In this document: positions 46,155 to 57,630 of the stretch, in pieces
Layout of the letters: each line of letters begins with the position of its first letter
Position numbering within the stretch: the first letter of the stretch is position 1
Source of the DNA: Arthrinium phaeospermum
Lineage: Eukaryota > Ascomycota > Sordariomycetes > Amphisphaeriales > Apiosporaceae
DNA length: 64,000 bases
Assembly (NCBI GenBank): GCA_006503535.1
Contig: QYRS01000001.1
Coordinates: 310,001 to 374,000 of the forward strand
Reading direction: 5' to 3'
Notes under the pieces: generated by a model
The model's database searches: none
What the model was told of the DNA's origin: nothing
What the model saw: only the letters and a program-made list of their open reading frames with translations
Position numbers and translations under genes: made by a program

Positions 46155-47028
46155 GTTGGGCTACTGTTTCTCGGGTATTATCTATGTGTATATAGGATTA
46201 TACGGCTATCAAATATAGGGATGAATGTACTTGGGATGAGTGAATAGATCTGGGGTGTCGTTTCCTGTTCCTAGATTGCCAAGACACCATCTTTTATATG
46301 CCGGTCCGTCGCTGGGGGTGTTGGGGGTGCGGGGGTTGAATCCGCGGATGTAGCGGGGTCACTAGCCTTCAGCCCAGCGCATAGCGTCGCCATGTTGCAA
46401 CCATGAGGTCATTGCATGAAATGGATGAACGCATCTGCATTTCGTACAAGGGGGAGAAAAAGGACCTGACGTCCCGCGAACCAGAGTCCAGGCAATCTAG
46501 TGGTAGACAATCCGAGGAGCCGAGTGGTCAAACTGTGGTGCTCGATGAATGGCGGCTACAGTAGCACCTGTACTAAACCGGTTTGATGCTCATTTGCTTA
46601 CTCCATTGCGGGTTATGGGGACGTAACAACCCGCCCAACCGCCTTACCGCACTGGCTCCGCATGACGCATCTTGGCAGGGGGGGGTTTCATTGCGGGAAG
46701 ACAAGTATGACAGCTCTACCATCAGCACAGTAGCACCGGCCCCCACGGCCGACGCCCGTAAGACGGCACTTATACTTCCCACGAATGCTGCTAAGCTTTC
46801 GACAAGATCGATCTAGAGCGGAAAGCCGGCAACTTCTGCTTTCATTTGGTTCCATGCTTGGAAGTATGTTGCTAAGGAGACGTCTCCCCCCAATTAAATG
46901 TGCATCTGCTTTGCTCATAAAGGAGTCGTCACCAATAGTACTACTGTACGGGACGGAAGCCCGTCGCGCGTGTCACACGCAAGCATCCGCGCCCTTCGCG
47001 CCCCCTCTTTCTTCTTTTCCCACTTCGT
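46155..47028. other. intergenic between decarboxylase and P450
   Basis: 874 bp between the start of the decarboxylase gene and the stop of the P450 gene, both on the minus strand. It should contain the decarboxylase promoter; no clear TATA box or repeat was recognised. Confidence 0.4.
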
Positions 47029-49046
47029 TCACCTCGCCGTGAACACCAGCTTCAGCTCGGGCAAATGCATCGTAAACCGATCCTCGGCCCCGCGATCAAA
47101 CGCCTCCGCATCGAACCCGGGCGCGAACCGAGGCACCTCGAACCGCGCCGCGATCTTGGCCAGCACGAGCCGCAGCTCCATGAACGCGAGGTTCTTGCCC
47201 GGGCACACCCCGGCCCCGCGGTTGAACGCCATCCAGGGCGCCTTCTCGGTCGATAGATCCGCCCACCGCTCGGGCCGGTAGCGGACGGCGTCTTCCTTGC
47301 CGCCCCAGTACCGCGGGTCCCGCTGGATGCTGTGCATCGGCACCACCACGATGGTGTCCCCCGGGATGTGCACCTCGTCGATCTGCAGGCCCTCGGGCGG
47401 GGTGAGCCGGGTGACGCCGCTCGGGACCGCGGGCTTGAGGCGCAGGGTCTCCTGGACGAGCCAGTCGAGGTAGGCGACGTCCTTGATCTTTTCGTGCGAC
47501 ACCGTGGTCCCGTCGCCGCCGTCGGCCTGCAGGGCTGCGTCGACCTGGTCCTGGAGCGTCTGGTAACAACTTGGGTTGCTGGCGAGGAAGTATAGGCTGT
47601 GAGACGTTGATTGTTAGTCATTTGGGTTCTGAACACATCATGGTGCTGCAGCGACGCAGAACGAGACGGAATAAGCTTACGTGTTCGTCAGGACAGTACT
47701 AGTAGTGTCACTTCCGGCCACGATGAGCAGCCGGGCTTCCTCCTGCCAGGACAGATTTGACCCAGGGGCGCCGACATCTCCGTCCTCTTCGGCCTTGATG
47801 AGCCAGGAGACGACATCGCTGGGGTCCTGGTTCTGCAGACTATTTGCCTTTTCCTGCTTGTAGGCCTATATTGTGCATAAAGTAAGCAAAGGGACCGTTT
47901 CATATCCATGTACGAAAACGGGAAAGGGCTGCTGTGCAAGGTAATACCAGGTGTAACACTCACGGTTCTTCTAGCTTGCAGCTCGCCACCGCACCACTCA
48001 ATAAACTCCTGGTATCCCGCGCTGGCGCCGGGGATCCGCGTCAGCATCCCCAGGAGCCAGGGCTGCGAGCCGCCGACGACTGAGAGGATGGTAAGACTCG
48101 AGTGCAATGCCATGATGGCGGGGTGTTCTTTTTGCGACTTCAGCATGTTAAAGTCCTTCGAGAACCCTGATCTTCGTTAGCCTCGAGATCCTGCTTGGCA
48201 GTCTCATCTCAACTCACCAACTTCGCTCATGACGTCGAACCCGTAAAACATGCCGTACATCGACATGTCAATAGGCTTCCCCGCGTTTTCAGCGAGGCGG
48301 GAGAGCAGCAGGTCCGCCTTGGCCCTCACGCGAGGCTCATACGATTGCAGGGCTAGGCTTCATCAGCATACCGTTTTGTTTTAGTCAGAGTATAAGGACG
48401 TACCTTTGAAGCTCAGCCCCCTCTCCCAATGCTTCTTCCGCCTCTTGTGCGCCTCCGGATCCCGGAGCTGCAACAACGACAGATCATTCAACCCGCCCGG
48501 CGTCGCCGCGTACCAGGGGCTCCTCACGCACTTGGTCGCGGGCCCGTAAATGGCCGGGACGGCCGCCGGGCGCAGGATCGAGAGGTGCCGGGGCCCCGTC
48601 CGCACGAAATCGCCGTACTTTTCGTGCAGCCGCTGCGTGGCCAGGTGCATCTGCAGCCCGTCGGCCGAGGCGCGCGCGGCGTAGGCCCGCGACACTTTCG
48701 CGGCGAAGGGGCCGGGGAAGCGGTGCAGCCGGTGGAAGAAGACGCGATAAACCAGAATGCTGAGGGCGAGGCCGGCGTTGAAGGCGCACGAGAGGGCGAG
48801 GGTGTGGGCGGCGGCGGTCCGGGCGTCCAGGCCGAGGAAGATCTGGAAGTAGCCCAGGGACGTGGCCGCCAGGGTGGCGAGGTAGGCGCTGCCCAGGCTC
48901 AGGACGTAGCTGTCGATCTCAAAGGGCCGGATCAGGTGGTGCGAGCCGACTCCGGCCACGAAAAGGGTCGTCAACTGGGCGACCGATGGCCAGGCCCCAA
49001 TGGCCGTGACGGTATAGGCCGAAGCCACCGTTGTTGTCTCATTCAT
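47029..49046 (-). CDS. cytochrome P450 monooxygenase
   Basis: Five exons: 49046-48404, 48352-48218, 48166-47964, 47865-47681 and 47596-47029; 577 aa, every phase closing. Several hydrophobic N-terminal segments (VAQLTTLFVAGVG, SYVLSLGSAYLATLAATSLGY, LALSCAFNAGLALSILVY) precede the proline hinge HRFPGPF, so it is an ER membrane enzyme with an unusually long membrane region. The I-helix oxygen motif is AGSDTTS, ExxR is ETLR, and the heme loop is FNRGAGVCPGKNLA with the axial Cys. The family resembles fungal secondary-metabolism P450s of the tryprostatin-hydroxylase type; substrate unknown. Same orientation as the PsiD-like gene downstream, so it could modify the decarboxylated product. Confidence 0.92.
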
Positions 49047-50170
49047 GGCTGCCTGCTACTGGAGAGTCTGATGAGTTGGTGAGACACATGGCAACAGGTA
49101 GGTAACCCAAGAGGAGGGGAAGTGATTGATATTTATTAGGCTAAGGCGCAGCAGGCAAAAGGCTTTTTCCTGCATATGTGTGTGCGAGCCGAAACGCCGG
49201 GCTCGGGTTTCCCTAATTGTGTCTCGGACATAGCACTGCGCCCAGCCTAGCACCCGCGGTCTATGCGGGTCGATCTTGCCGTATCGGTATGTGCCAGGTG
49301 GGTTCTTGCAGATGTGGGCATGCGGCACAGAGCGGCGCAACCAAACTGTTCCCCAGCGTATGCGCGAAAGTGCCCTCGGGAATCGTGTGACTGTCACATC
49401 ATCACATTGCATCAGCTTGGGCCTCCCCGGCGGCGCACATGGCCCAAAGTGGGAATATGTCCTAATCCGTACAAATCTATCGCTTGGGCCACTGCGCTTG
49501 GCATGTATATCTATCTATTTGGCTGCTGCTCGGCCTCCCCTTGCCTCTCGGCGGGTTCTTCGTCTGATTTGATATTTCCCGCGTTGCATCGTCCCGTATC
49601 CAAACAAAGATAGTTGCCAATCGCTATCCTATGAGGCCCACGATACGAGTGGTTCCCTTGAGCGGCGAGTAATGGCACGGAGCAGACCATGATCACATGC
49701 CAAGAATACTCTGATAAGTAAATGCATACTTCCACGTGAGGGATGGGGGTCTCATTTGGATACTACGACATTGGCCCACCCCGGTGCACACAATGGATCC
49801 ACCCCTGTTTGGCCTATGGCCCGTCAGTAGTTCATAAGCAGAAATATAGCGAGTGCACAAAGCAGTGAATAAGATATTGAGCACAAATAGTATAAGGTTG
49901 GCCTCGTGGACTAATGGTAGCAGTCAACATTTTGGAGGGGTGACGATCTTTTTGGGGGCCTCCCGTCATATCACTGACTTTGTGACTACTGTGAACTCTT
50001 AGGAATACAAGACTATGAAGATCGAGTATCATTCATCCTCAACTGTTGAGGGGACAATTCCTATTCCCTAGTCGCTACCTATGGTCTGCAATATTAACCA
50101 TGTATGTATGCAGTAGACTTCTGCTACCACAATCGACCAAATCCTGCTTGAAGTTCTACGCTCTAGGCAA
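49047..50170. other. gene-free stretch
   Basis: 1.1 kb upstream of the P450 start. No coding frame with a domain. A tRNA-D-arm-like string near 49906-49925 lacks the rest of a tRNA and is not called. Confidence 0.4.
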
Positions 50171-52707
50171 TCAAGCCCCCTCCCGGCGCGACAACTGCGT
50201 CCGGTACTTCGAGTCCTTGCCGTAGTAACGTACTGCCACCTCTCGCCAGAGCGGGTGGAAGTTCTGAATCCGAGCCCCCACGCTTCCTTCGGCCCGCTGC
50301 TTGGCAAAGGCGGCGCTGAGGCGGCTTCCGTAGGCATTGGCTGTGCCTTGGATCCACGGGTCGATGGCCTCGTCGAGCGTCATCTGTTGCACGAGCTTGT
50401 TGTAGTTCCGGCTCTCGACATCGTTCTTGGAACGGTGCCTGTCATAGTTGGGTGTTAGCAACTAGTTCTCCCGAAGGCAAAGTGTGCGTTCTACTTACGG
50501 CTCGTTGTAGTAGGGCTCGGGGCAGAAGATCATGGACTGAATGGACACAAGGACCTGTAACAGGGTCGACTGCTCGGGCCGCCAAGGCTCCCCGGACCAA
50601 GTACCCAGCAAGGAGAGGCAGACGGTGCCGTCGGTGTACAAGTTGGGATTCATATCAAGGTTGCCTTTAGTGGGGGTCAATCGGAACCTATTGACACTTG
50701 GCGTTAGTAATCCCTTCTTATCGGAATAAACAGGAGGCTCCAACAAGAGATATAAGCTGGGATTAGAATAAACCATGTATCGTTTACCCCGGGAAACTGG
50801 AATAATAAGGAACAAATGTAACTTACCGAACGGAAGGCGGCTGCTGTGGGAAATCAGCGGGCAGGAAGATGTCGAACATGAAGAAGCCATCCGCGTACGG
50901 GGTTTCCTGAGGTCCGATGATGAGCGCCTTCATAATATCGAGGCGCGAGCTCCCGTGGCGCACGAAGATGCCCTCGGGGAGAGACGTCTGCAGGATCGTA
51001 TTCTCCCGGACCACGCGCTTCATGCGCTTGCGGGCCAGCACTGAGGTCGCTATCTTATCCGCTTTCTTCTTGTAGTAGTGAGAGCTGAGGATCTCGGAGT
51101 CGGACACCTCGGCCAAGGCGTTCAGTCGGTGGTACTCGGCAAAACTCGGCACCGTACCAGGACCCTCGATTGGGATTTCGGCCGCGGGGTTCGGGTCCTG
51201 ATACGACTTGGCGATCAGGACGAGTCTTCGGTTCCAAGCCCGTAGGTTGGCATCGTCGGCCTCCTCGGTATCAAGCTTGTATTTCTTGGCGTACCGTAGC
51301 ATCTTCTCGCTTCGGGGGACAATCTTTGCAAGCAGGGATCCTAGTGACTTGCCCGTGTCCACAGCGTTGGCCTTGCTACTGATGTCCTTGGATGGAACGA
51401 AGGATAGCCGGATCAGTTTGCCCTCGTCGCTGAATATGCGTCTTTCCTGCGACATAAGTCGGTCGGTGGCGGGATGACGTGCCAAGGACTGGACGAAATC
51501 CAACAGACCGTCGTATAGATAGAAATGCTTTTGTATGTCTTGCACGGAATCGTTGACGAGAAGATCTGCGGCCCAGCTGAGAAGGTCCGAGCGAGCTAGC
51601 ATGAATGTCACTAGACGCATATTCGAGTCGTCTTGACCGCGGAGAAGTGGTAGCAGGGAGGCCAGAAGTCGGAAACGAAGCTCCAGTGTCGCTGTTGCCA
51701 AGTCTTGGGTTCGCGAGGACTGAGGAGCCTTCGTGGGAGTCGGCGGTTTTCGATGCCTAAGGTGAAACAGCTGACTCATTGTCCGGTCGTTGTTAGCATA
51801 ACCGGTACCTGGCGCAGTGTTACTCGAGTCACTCTCATGTGGCCTAGCCGGCAAGATCCACTGAGAGGACGAGAGCTTGAACTGCGACTTCGCGCAAGCC
51901 AGCGCCCACAAGACAAGAATACGGCCCTGGTCGCAACAGTGGTTGATGTGTCTGTTGACAATCGGCGTCAGTATTTTCTCCTTGCAGGATGACCAGGTAG
52001 TTCAGGAGGGAGTAAACGCAACATATAGGGTAAACAATACGTGATCCACCCTGGGACATCGGAATAATAAACGAGAAACAGTAGGTATAGAGGGAATAGC
52101 CACCGGAGTAGCAACTGGAATAAACACCGGGATGTGGTGAAAGAAAGAAAGCCACTTACACTCTGGTTTTACCCGACATAAGAGCCTGGGGAAGTTCTGA
52201 CGAGGATCCTGCGCTCACTCTGGAGCCGCAGAGGCATGTCACAGCGCCACAGCACGACCGGCCACAGTACAGGCCACAAACCAATTCGGCTCTCACCGCG
52301 GCGGCGGTATTGGGCGTTCTCTCCTCCCACCACAGTCGGACCGATCGTGACACATCCTCGGCGCCCAGGAGGATCGTCTTGGAGCAACCGGCACACCAGA
52401 CGGGAAATCGAGAGAGGAGCAGCTTGAGGTTCTTCAGATCATCGCGATCCTCCACAGACGTTGGATACTCTTCGCTGTCACGAAGTCGTTGTTGTTGGTC
52501 TGAGTTCTCGATGGCGGGGGAGGCCGGGGCAGGGGAGTCGTTGGGCTCGGGGGCTTGGGTGAAGAGAGGCTGTTGCTGCTGGTCAGGTTCAGCAGAATGC
52601 TTCTGCTTCTTCTTGCGAAGCCACTTGAACATGATGAAGAAGCATGGGGCGGACAGAAGGATGCAAAGAAGGATGGAATCCAAAGCCAAAAATTCCCGGG
52701 AATCCAT
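50171..52707 (-). CDS. large membrane-anchored ubiquitin-conjugating (E2) protein
   Basis: Four exons: 52707-52160, 51951-50827, 50687-50499 and 50438-50171; 709 aa with exact phases. An N-terminal signal-anchor ([20 protein letters not shown]) is followed by a basic, glutamine-rich linker and a cysteine-rich segment ([31 protein letters not shown]) that may bind zinc. The UBC fold sits near the C-terminus: [16 protein letters not shown] and [17 protein letters not shown] with the active-site Cys in the VCLSLL context. That context and the size resemble BIRC6/UBE2O-type large E2s or E2/E3 hybrids. No RING or BIR domain is visible. Introns 1 and 2 are related to each other in sequence (see the repeat entries). 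Confidence 0.88.
50688..50826 (-). repeat. introner-like element, copy 2 (intron 2 of the E2 gene)
   Basis: This 139-nt intron (GTAAGT...TACTAAC...CAATAG) shares its 3' end, CTAACGCCAAGTGTCAATAG against CTGACGCCGATTGTCAACAG in intron 1, and the internal block TTATTATTCC (complement at 50799-50808) plus a GGGGTAAACGATAC-like stretch with intron 1 of the same gene. Ordinary introns of one gene do not share sequence beyond the splice signals. Confidence 0.7.
51952..52159 (-). repeat. introner-like element, copy 1 (intron 1 of the E2 gene)
   Basis: A 208-nt intron (GTAAGT...TACTGAC...CAACAG), longer than typical here. Its 3' 110 nt align with intron 2 of the same gene, including TTATTATTCC (complement at 52061-52070), a GGGT...GTTTACCCTATA-type block and the last 20 nt (16 of 20 identical). 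The extra 5' part contains short repeated pieces (TTTATTCC and GCTATTCC near CCGGTG). Confidence 0.7.
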
Positions 52708-53898
52708 CAAGACGCAAAGACGGACCGGTCCGGTGGCCCAGACTAGAAGGAAAAAATGACCGCAAAACTGGAAGATGAAAAGGGCGAAATGCTCTCACGT
52801 CAACCTGAGTACCGCAACCGGGGGACCAGGCAGATAAGGTTGAGAAAGTTGCGGAATGAGCATTTAATGGGAGGGAAGGTGCTTCCAAGTCGGACCCGCC
52901 GGAGGTGGTTGAAATATTGGAAACAGCCCCCCGTGGATTACCCCGTTTTTCTCGTTCTTAGGTGCGAGTTCCAAAAACTGCCTGTCTTTCAAGGCTTTGA
53001 GCGCCGACGAGGGGCAGTAACCTGAGATAAACCGTACTTAGGTTGTCCAAGAACACCCACATTGGTAGTATTATTCCACTGGCTCCTGGTTATGAAATGA
53101 GAGTAAGCAAAAGACAATGTTCTATTAGACCTCTTCATATTCCGGAAAAGGTATTCGATGTTCTTTATAAGATACAATTCTACTGTGGCGGTGATTCAGC
53201 TGTGAGTGATGTGATAGTTGCCTGTCTTGAGTAACCTCGCACACCTGAGTAGTCAACTCGGTGATTGATCCTCTGTTCCCTGGTAAATAAGTGTACAATA
53301 CTGGACATGGCACGATACTTCAAAGCTTAATGGTTTTCCAGCGTACCAATTTCCAATACGCCAGGCAGGCAATGCAAGGAAGGATCAACCTCAATACCCC
53401 TCGTGAGGAAAACAAAGGCCTCAACGCGGAGAAAATAATTGTGGCGACGATTTGTGACATCATTCAAGAAGGGCCTTAGGTGATTAAATCAAGTCCATGG
53501 GCACCGCATTTGGTGATCGTATTACACATGTTCAACCCAACATGCCTGACTGCCTTCCGGCGTGGGCATTGATTTCGCATTCCTTTACTTGTACATACAT
53601 ACATACCACGGCGACATCATGTCATAAGTGGTGACTAGAATCACCTGAGACTGTCAAAATTTGCATTTGTCATAGGAAATAAACAGTTCCCTCAACTGGC
53701 ATTCTATGGGCAACCGAAAGGGGCAACCGAAAGGGGCAGCCGAAAGGGGTAACATACTTTTGTAGCAAGGCCTGGGGCATATGCCTACCGGGAAACACCG
53801 AATCAATCAGTAAAGTATCATAGATTCATCTCCTCGTCATATAAACCCAACCCAGGTCTCCCAAGACTGTCATCTACCTAAGTAGCTACCTAGCCACA
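52708..53898. other. gene-free stretch
   Basis: 1.2 kb holding the E2 gene promoter on the left and a short 13-bp minisatellite on the right. No supportable coding frame. Confidence 0.4.
53708..53753. repeat. 13-bp minisatellite, about 3.3 copies
   Basis: Unit GGGGCAACCGAAA repeated head to tail, the third copy with one change (CAGCC for CAACC), ending GGGGTAAC. It lies in the 3' region of the NAD kinase gene. Confidence 0.85.
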
Positions 53899-55346
53899 TC
53901 AGCCCACCGGATAATTAAACTTAAGCCTCTCGTTCAGCCCGCCCACCCAGCCATCGTCATCGTCCCCCTCGTCCCCTGCCCGCTGCTGCGGATGACGCAG
54001 GGCACCCCGCCGGTCCAGCTGTTCTCGCGGCACCCGTCGGCGCCCCGGGCCTTGCGGCCGACCTCCTCGCCCGTGACGCGGATCTCCATGCCGATGGTGA
54101 CGCCCGCTTTGCGCTTGCCGTCGATGCTGACCTCGAGCTCGCGCCCGCGATTCTTCTTGCTGACCTTCAGCACCACCTTCTTGTTGAGCGGCAGGCTCAG
54201 GTGCCGGAAGCTGAGCGTCCGCGCGCAGATGGGCGTCAGCAGCATCGCCTTGGTCAGGGGGTGGATGATGGTCCCGCCCGCGCTCAGCGAGTAGGCCGTC
54301 GAGCCCGTGGGCGTGCTGATGAGGATGCCGTCCGCCACGGCCTCGGTCAGGAACCGGTTGCCGACGTAGACGTCCACGATGGCCAGGTGCGGGTTCGGCC
54401 CCCGGTGGATGACGAGCTCGTTGATGGCGTGGATGTCGGGCACGCCGTACGGGTCCGGCGACCCCGAGCCCAGGATGTCTTTGATGGCCGGCGGCGCCGG
54501 CACGACGGGAAACGCGGCCGTCGACGTCGGCAGCAGCTGCTCGTTGACGTTGACGCCGTCGGCGTCGTACACGCCCACCTTGAGGCGGTGCCGCAGCAGC
54601 ATCTTGGACGAGCGGTTCACGCCCATGCTCCGGCCGCGCATGCTGGCCCAGCCCTCGTAGCGTTTCTGCGTCTCCTCGGCGTCGTGCTGCCCGGACGCGG
54701 TCGACCCGTTCAGCGCGGTCTGGGTGTGCGGTCCCTGCAGATCGCTCATAGCGACGACGCTGCCGCTCATGTAGACCTCGCGCCACGCCCGCTTGAACTC
54801 CTCGAACTTCCACTCGCCCAGGAAGCCCAAGGTGCCCATGCTGAAGCTCAAGATGGGGGGCACCGACGTGTGCAAGCTGAACAGGCTGGCGGCGCGCAGG
54901 ATGGTGCCGTCGCCCCCCAGCGTGGCGACGAGGTCGGTCCGGGTGGGGAAGTGGATGGGCTCGGAGCTGTAGACGGGGAACGGGAGGGCCTCGTGCAGCA
55001 TGTCGGCGATGCGCTTCTCGAAGATGAGGTTCAGGTTCGGGTACTCGCTGTTGATGTGCTTGGCGAACTCGACCGTCGACGCGATCACCGGCGGCGCGTG
55101 CAGCTTCGGCATGATCAAGATGTTGCGCGGCGGCACCGGCCACTCGAGCGAGAGCAGCGACGAGGTCGAGCTGCTCTTGTAGAGCGGGACGATGCGGTCA
55201 CCGAGGGTGCGCGCATCGCGGATCTCGTGGCGGCGGGCCGTCGCGGAGAAGCATCGTTTAGTGATGGTATTAGGGGTAAAGGCGAGGTTGATCCATGTCG
55301 GCGAGGAGGCGGACACGGATGTCGCTGTCGTCCGAAGTCTATTCAT
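53899..55346 (-). CDS. mitochondrial NAD(H) kinase (Pos5-like), frameshift near the C-terminus
   Basis: Starts at the ATG at 55346; about 470 aa to the stop TGA at 53934. Residues 1-40 are an Arg/Ser/Thr-rich presequence (MNRLRTTATSVSASS...KRCFSATARR), so I place it in the mitochondrial matrix like yeast Pos5. Kinase motifs: GGDGTILRAA (Asp as general base), FSMGTLGFLG, NELVIHRG, TPTGSTAYSLSAGG and SIDGKRKAG. It makes NADP(H) from NAD(H) and ATP. Near 53985 the frame loses one base: the given frame ends after GTMTMAGWAG, while the expected conserved tail DGWVGGLNERLKFNYPVG lies in the next frame and ends at 53899. I therefore give the feature end as 53899. A short upstream ATG at about 55404 is in another frame. 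Confidence 0.9.
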
Positions 55347-56340
55347 AATTGTGACAGCAGCAGCAGCTATCCAGCTTTGTCGATAGACCAGACGCACTGA
55401 TCATGGCTGCAGATAGTTCGGTGATGTTCTCGTCGCTTGCTCAGTTTCCCATTCTTGCGAAGCTCCGAGAACTGCTGGACGTTTCCTCAATAGTATTGCA
55501 TAGGTTGACGACTTGAAGTTGAAATTCCAGACTCCAATCGGTTAGGTGCGGGCTCGGGAGAAAATGTGACGGGCGCCGATCATGGAGGGCTATCCTTGCA
55601 CCCTGCTGGAGCTCTCTCCCACTAGACCAATCAGACAAGGCCCTTATCTCAGCAGATCCATGCCGCTTGAAGCTGTCAGACAGACAGACAGTGGCTTGCT
55701 TCAGCATCACCTTCCGCTCTCGCTGAAAAGTTCTCGTCTTTCAAATTTTCAACTTTCTTCGCTTCTCCAAGGCATATGATGACTACCGCCGGAGACTGGT
55801 CCGTATTCAATGGATACCTATGAGCTACTCACAGACCAGAAACGACACGTGCACATGTGGACCAAGATTGCGCACTCTCCGGGGTAACAGCTCTTCGCAT
55901 TACCAGAAACGGTCTTAGATGGGATCTGGCCATGACACAGCAGTCCTTGTCCTTGTCCCTGTCCTCCGTGTTCGAGTCAATCAAGATGCCGGCAGCGGGA
56001 TCTGTATTACCAAGCGGCCAAAGTTGGACCCCGTTGGACGACAGAGACTTTACTCATCAACTGCTATTCCTACCCAAAGCGGAATGACGCAGCTCGGCCC
56101 TCATCAGCTAGAGAGCTAGCTTCAGCGGTGCGAGCTTGCCCACTGTTTCGCCTCTAGGCGTTAGCTATGGTGGGGTGAACCTCCAAAGCGTCCCCGCTGT
56201 GGTGTCAATCGCTCATAATGTGGGATGCATCACCACCCCGCCATCAGGAGAGGCTATTACGAGAGAGTCGAACGGCCAGGTTTGCTTCCCAAAGACTCTT
56301 CTAGTGAAGGATATAACTCGCAGTGTTGTTTTCTTTCAAC

Positions 56341-56348
56341 TATATATA
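56341..56348 (+). promoter_or_regulatory. TATA box candidate
   Basis: TATATATA lies about 100 bp upstream of the ATG at 56444, preceded by a pyrimidine-rich tract (TTTTCTTTCAAC). Position and context fit a core promoter of the oxidoreductase gene. Confidence 0.5.
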
Positions 56349-56443
56349 CCTCGTCGCGCCGCGCACTATACCTGATTCCAGTTCCAACTGCAGCATCTTC
56401 CAAACCAAGTGTTACCAAGTAAATAACTACAGCAACACTCAAG

Positions 56444-57630
56444 ATGGCAAGCTCCAAGCAATTCAACGTCGGCGTCGTGGGCTATGGGTAAGCCCCCTTT
56501 ACAATTCTTTACATGACCTCCAAGAAGCAGATATACTGACATGAACGAACGATTACAGCATGTCCGCCAAGATCTTCCACATCCCCTTCATCAAGGCCAC
56601 GCCCACCCTAAAGCTGCACTCGATCCTCCAGCGCAGCCCGAAGCCCAACGACTCGGCCCCCGCCGACTACCCCGACCTCCAGCACCACACCTCCCTCGAC
56701 ACCCTGCTCGCCGACCCCGACCTCGACGTCGTGATCCTCTGCACCACGCCCCCCACGCACTTCGCCTTCGCCACGGCCGCCCTCGAGGCCGGCAAGCACG
56801 TCTTCTGCGAGAAGCCCTTCGTCCCGACCTCGGCCGAGGCCGCGCAGCTGGCCGACCTGGCCCGCTCCAAAGGCAAGCTGCTGTGCGTGTACCAGAACCG
56901 CCGGTACGACGCCGACTTCGCCACCGTCGCCCAGCTCCTCCGCGACGGCACCCTCGGCCGCGTCGTCGAGTTCGAGACCCACTTCGACCGCTACAAGATG
57001 GAACACCCGACCAACTGGAAGGGCACCGTGCCCATGGAGCAGGGCGGCGGCGCCGTCTACGACCTCGGCACCCACCTCGTCGACCAGGTCTACACCCTCT
57101 TCGGCATGCCCCAGAGCGCCTACGCCAAGTTCGTCAGCCAGCGCGAGGGCAAGTTCTACCCCTCCGCCGAGGGCATCGATCCGGACTCCCTGACGGCGCA
57201 CCTCTACTACCCCGACGCCGGCCTGACGGCCATCGTCCGCATCGGCGTCCTCAGCGTCGAGACGCAGCAGCCCCGCTTCTGGATCCGCGGCTCCAAGGGG
57301 TCCTACACCAAGAAGGGCCTCGACACCCAAGAACCGCAGCTCAAGGGCGGCATGACCACCTCGGACGCCCAGTTCGGCCGCGAGGGCCCCGAGTGGGCCG
57401 GCAAGCTCGCCGTCATCGGCGAGGGCGGCGCGATCTCGCAGCGCGACCTGCCCAACATCGAGCCCCCGCCCACCTACGCCAAGATCTACGAGGCCTTCGC
57501 CCGCGCCCTCGCCTCGGGCAAGGAGGAGGACGTGCCGGTCCCCGCGTCGCAGGCCCGAGACGTGCTCAGGATCATCGAGGCCGTGCAGGAGAGCGGCAAG
57601 ACGGGGCGGGAGGTGCAGATCTCATCATGA
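56444..57630 (+). CDS. Gfo/Idh/MocA-family NAD(P)-dependent oxidoreductase
   Basis: Two exons, 56444-56487 and 56559-57630, the 71-nt intron splitting the Gly codon in VGYG|MSAKIFHIPF; 371 aa. The Rossmann start VGVVGYGMSAKIFH is followed by VVILCTTPPTHF and the family signature AGKHVFCEKPF, whose EKP lysine is catalytic. The second domain has GGGAVYDLGTHLVDQ with the conserved D/H pair. Fungal members of this subgroup (yeast YMR315W-like) act on sugar or aldehyde substrates in the cytosol; the substrate here is unknown. The second exon is very GC-rich with C at most third positions, unlike its AT-rich flanks, which suggests high expression or GC-biased codon use. Confidence 0.93.

Noticed and set aside
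49900..49965. tRNA-like string (GTGGACTAATGGTAGC followed by a T run)
   Set aside because: It resembles a D-arm and pol III terminator, but no anticodon stem, no GGTTCGA T-arm and no acceptor pairing could be found.
54201..55400. 399-codon open frame antisense to the NAD kinase
   Set aside because: Compositional shadow (Arg/Gly/Val/His-rich), no domain; the minus-strand kinase motifs are unmistakable.
56608..57330. 240-codon frame antisense to the Gfo/Idh/MocA gene
   Set aside because: Shadow frame caused by C-ending codons on the coding strand.
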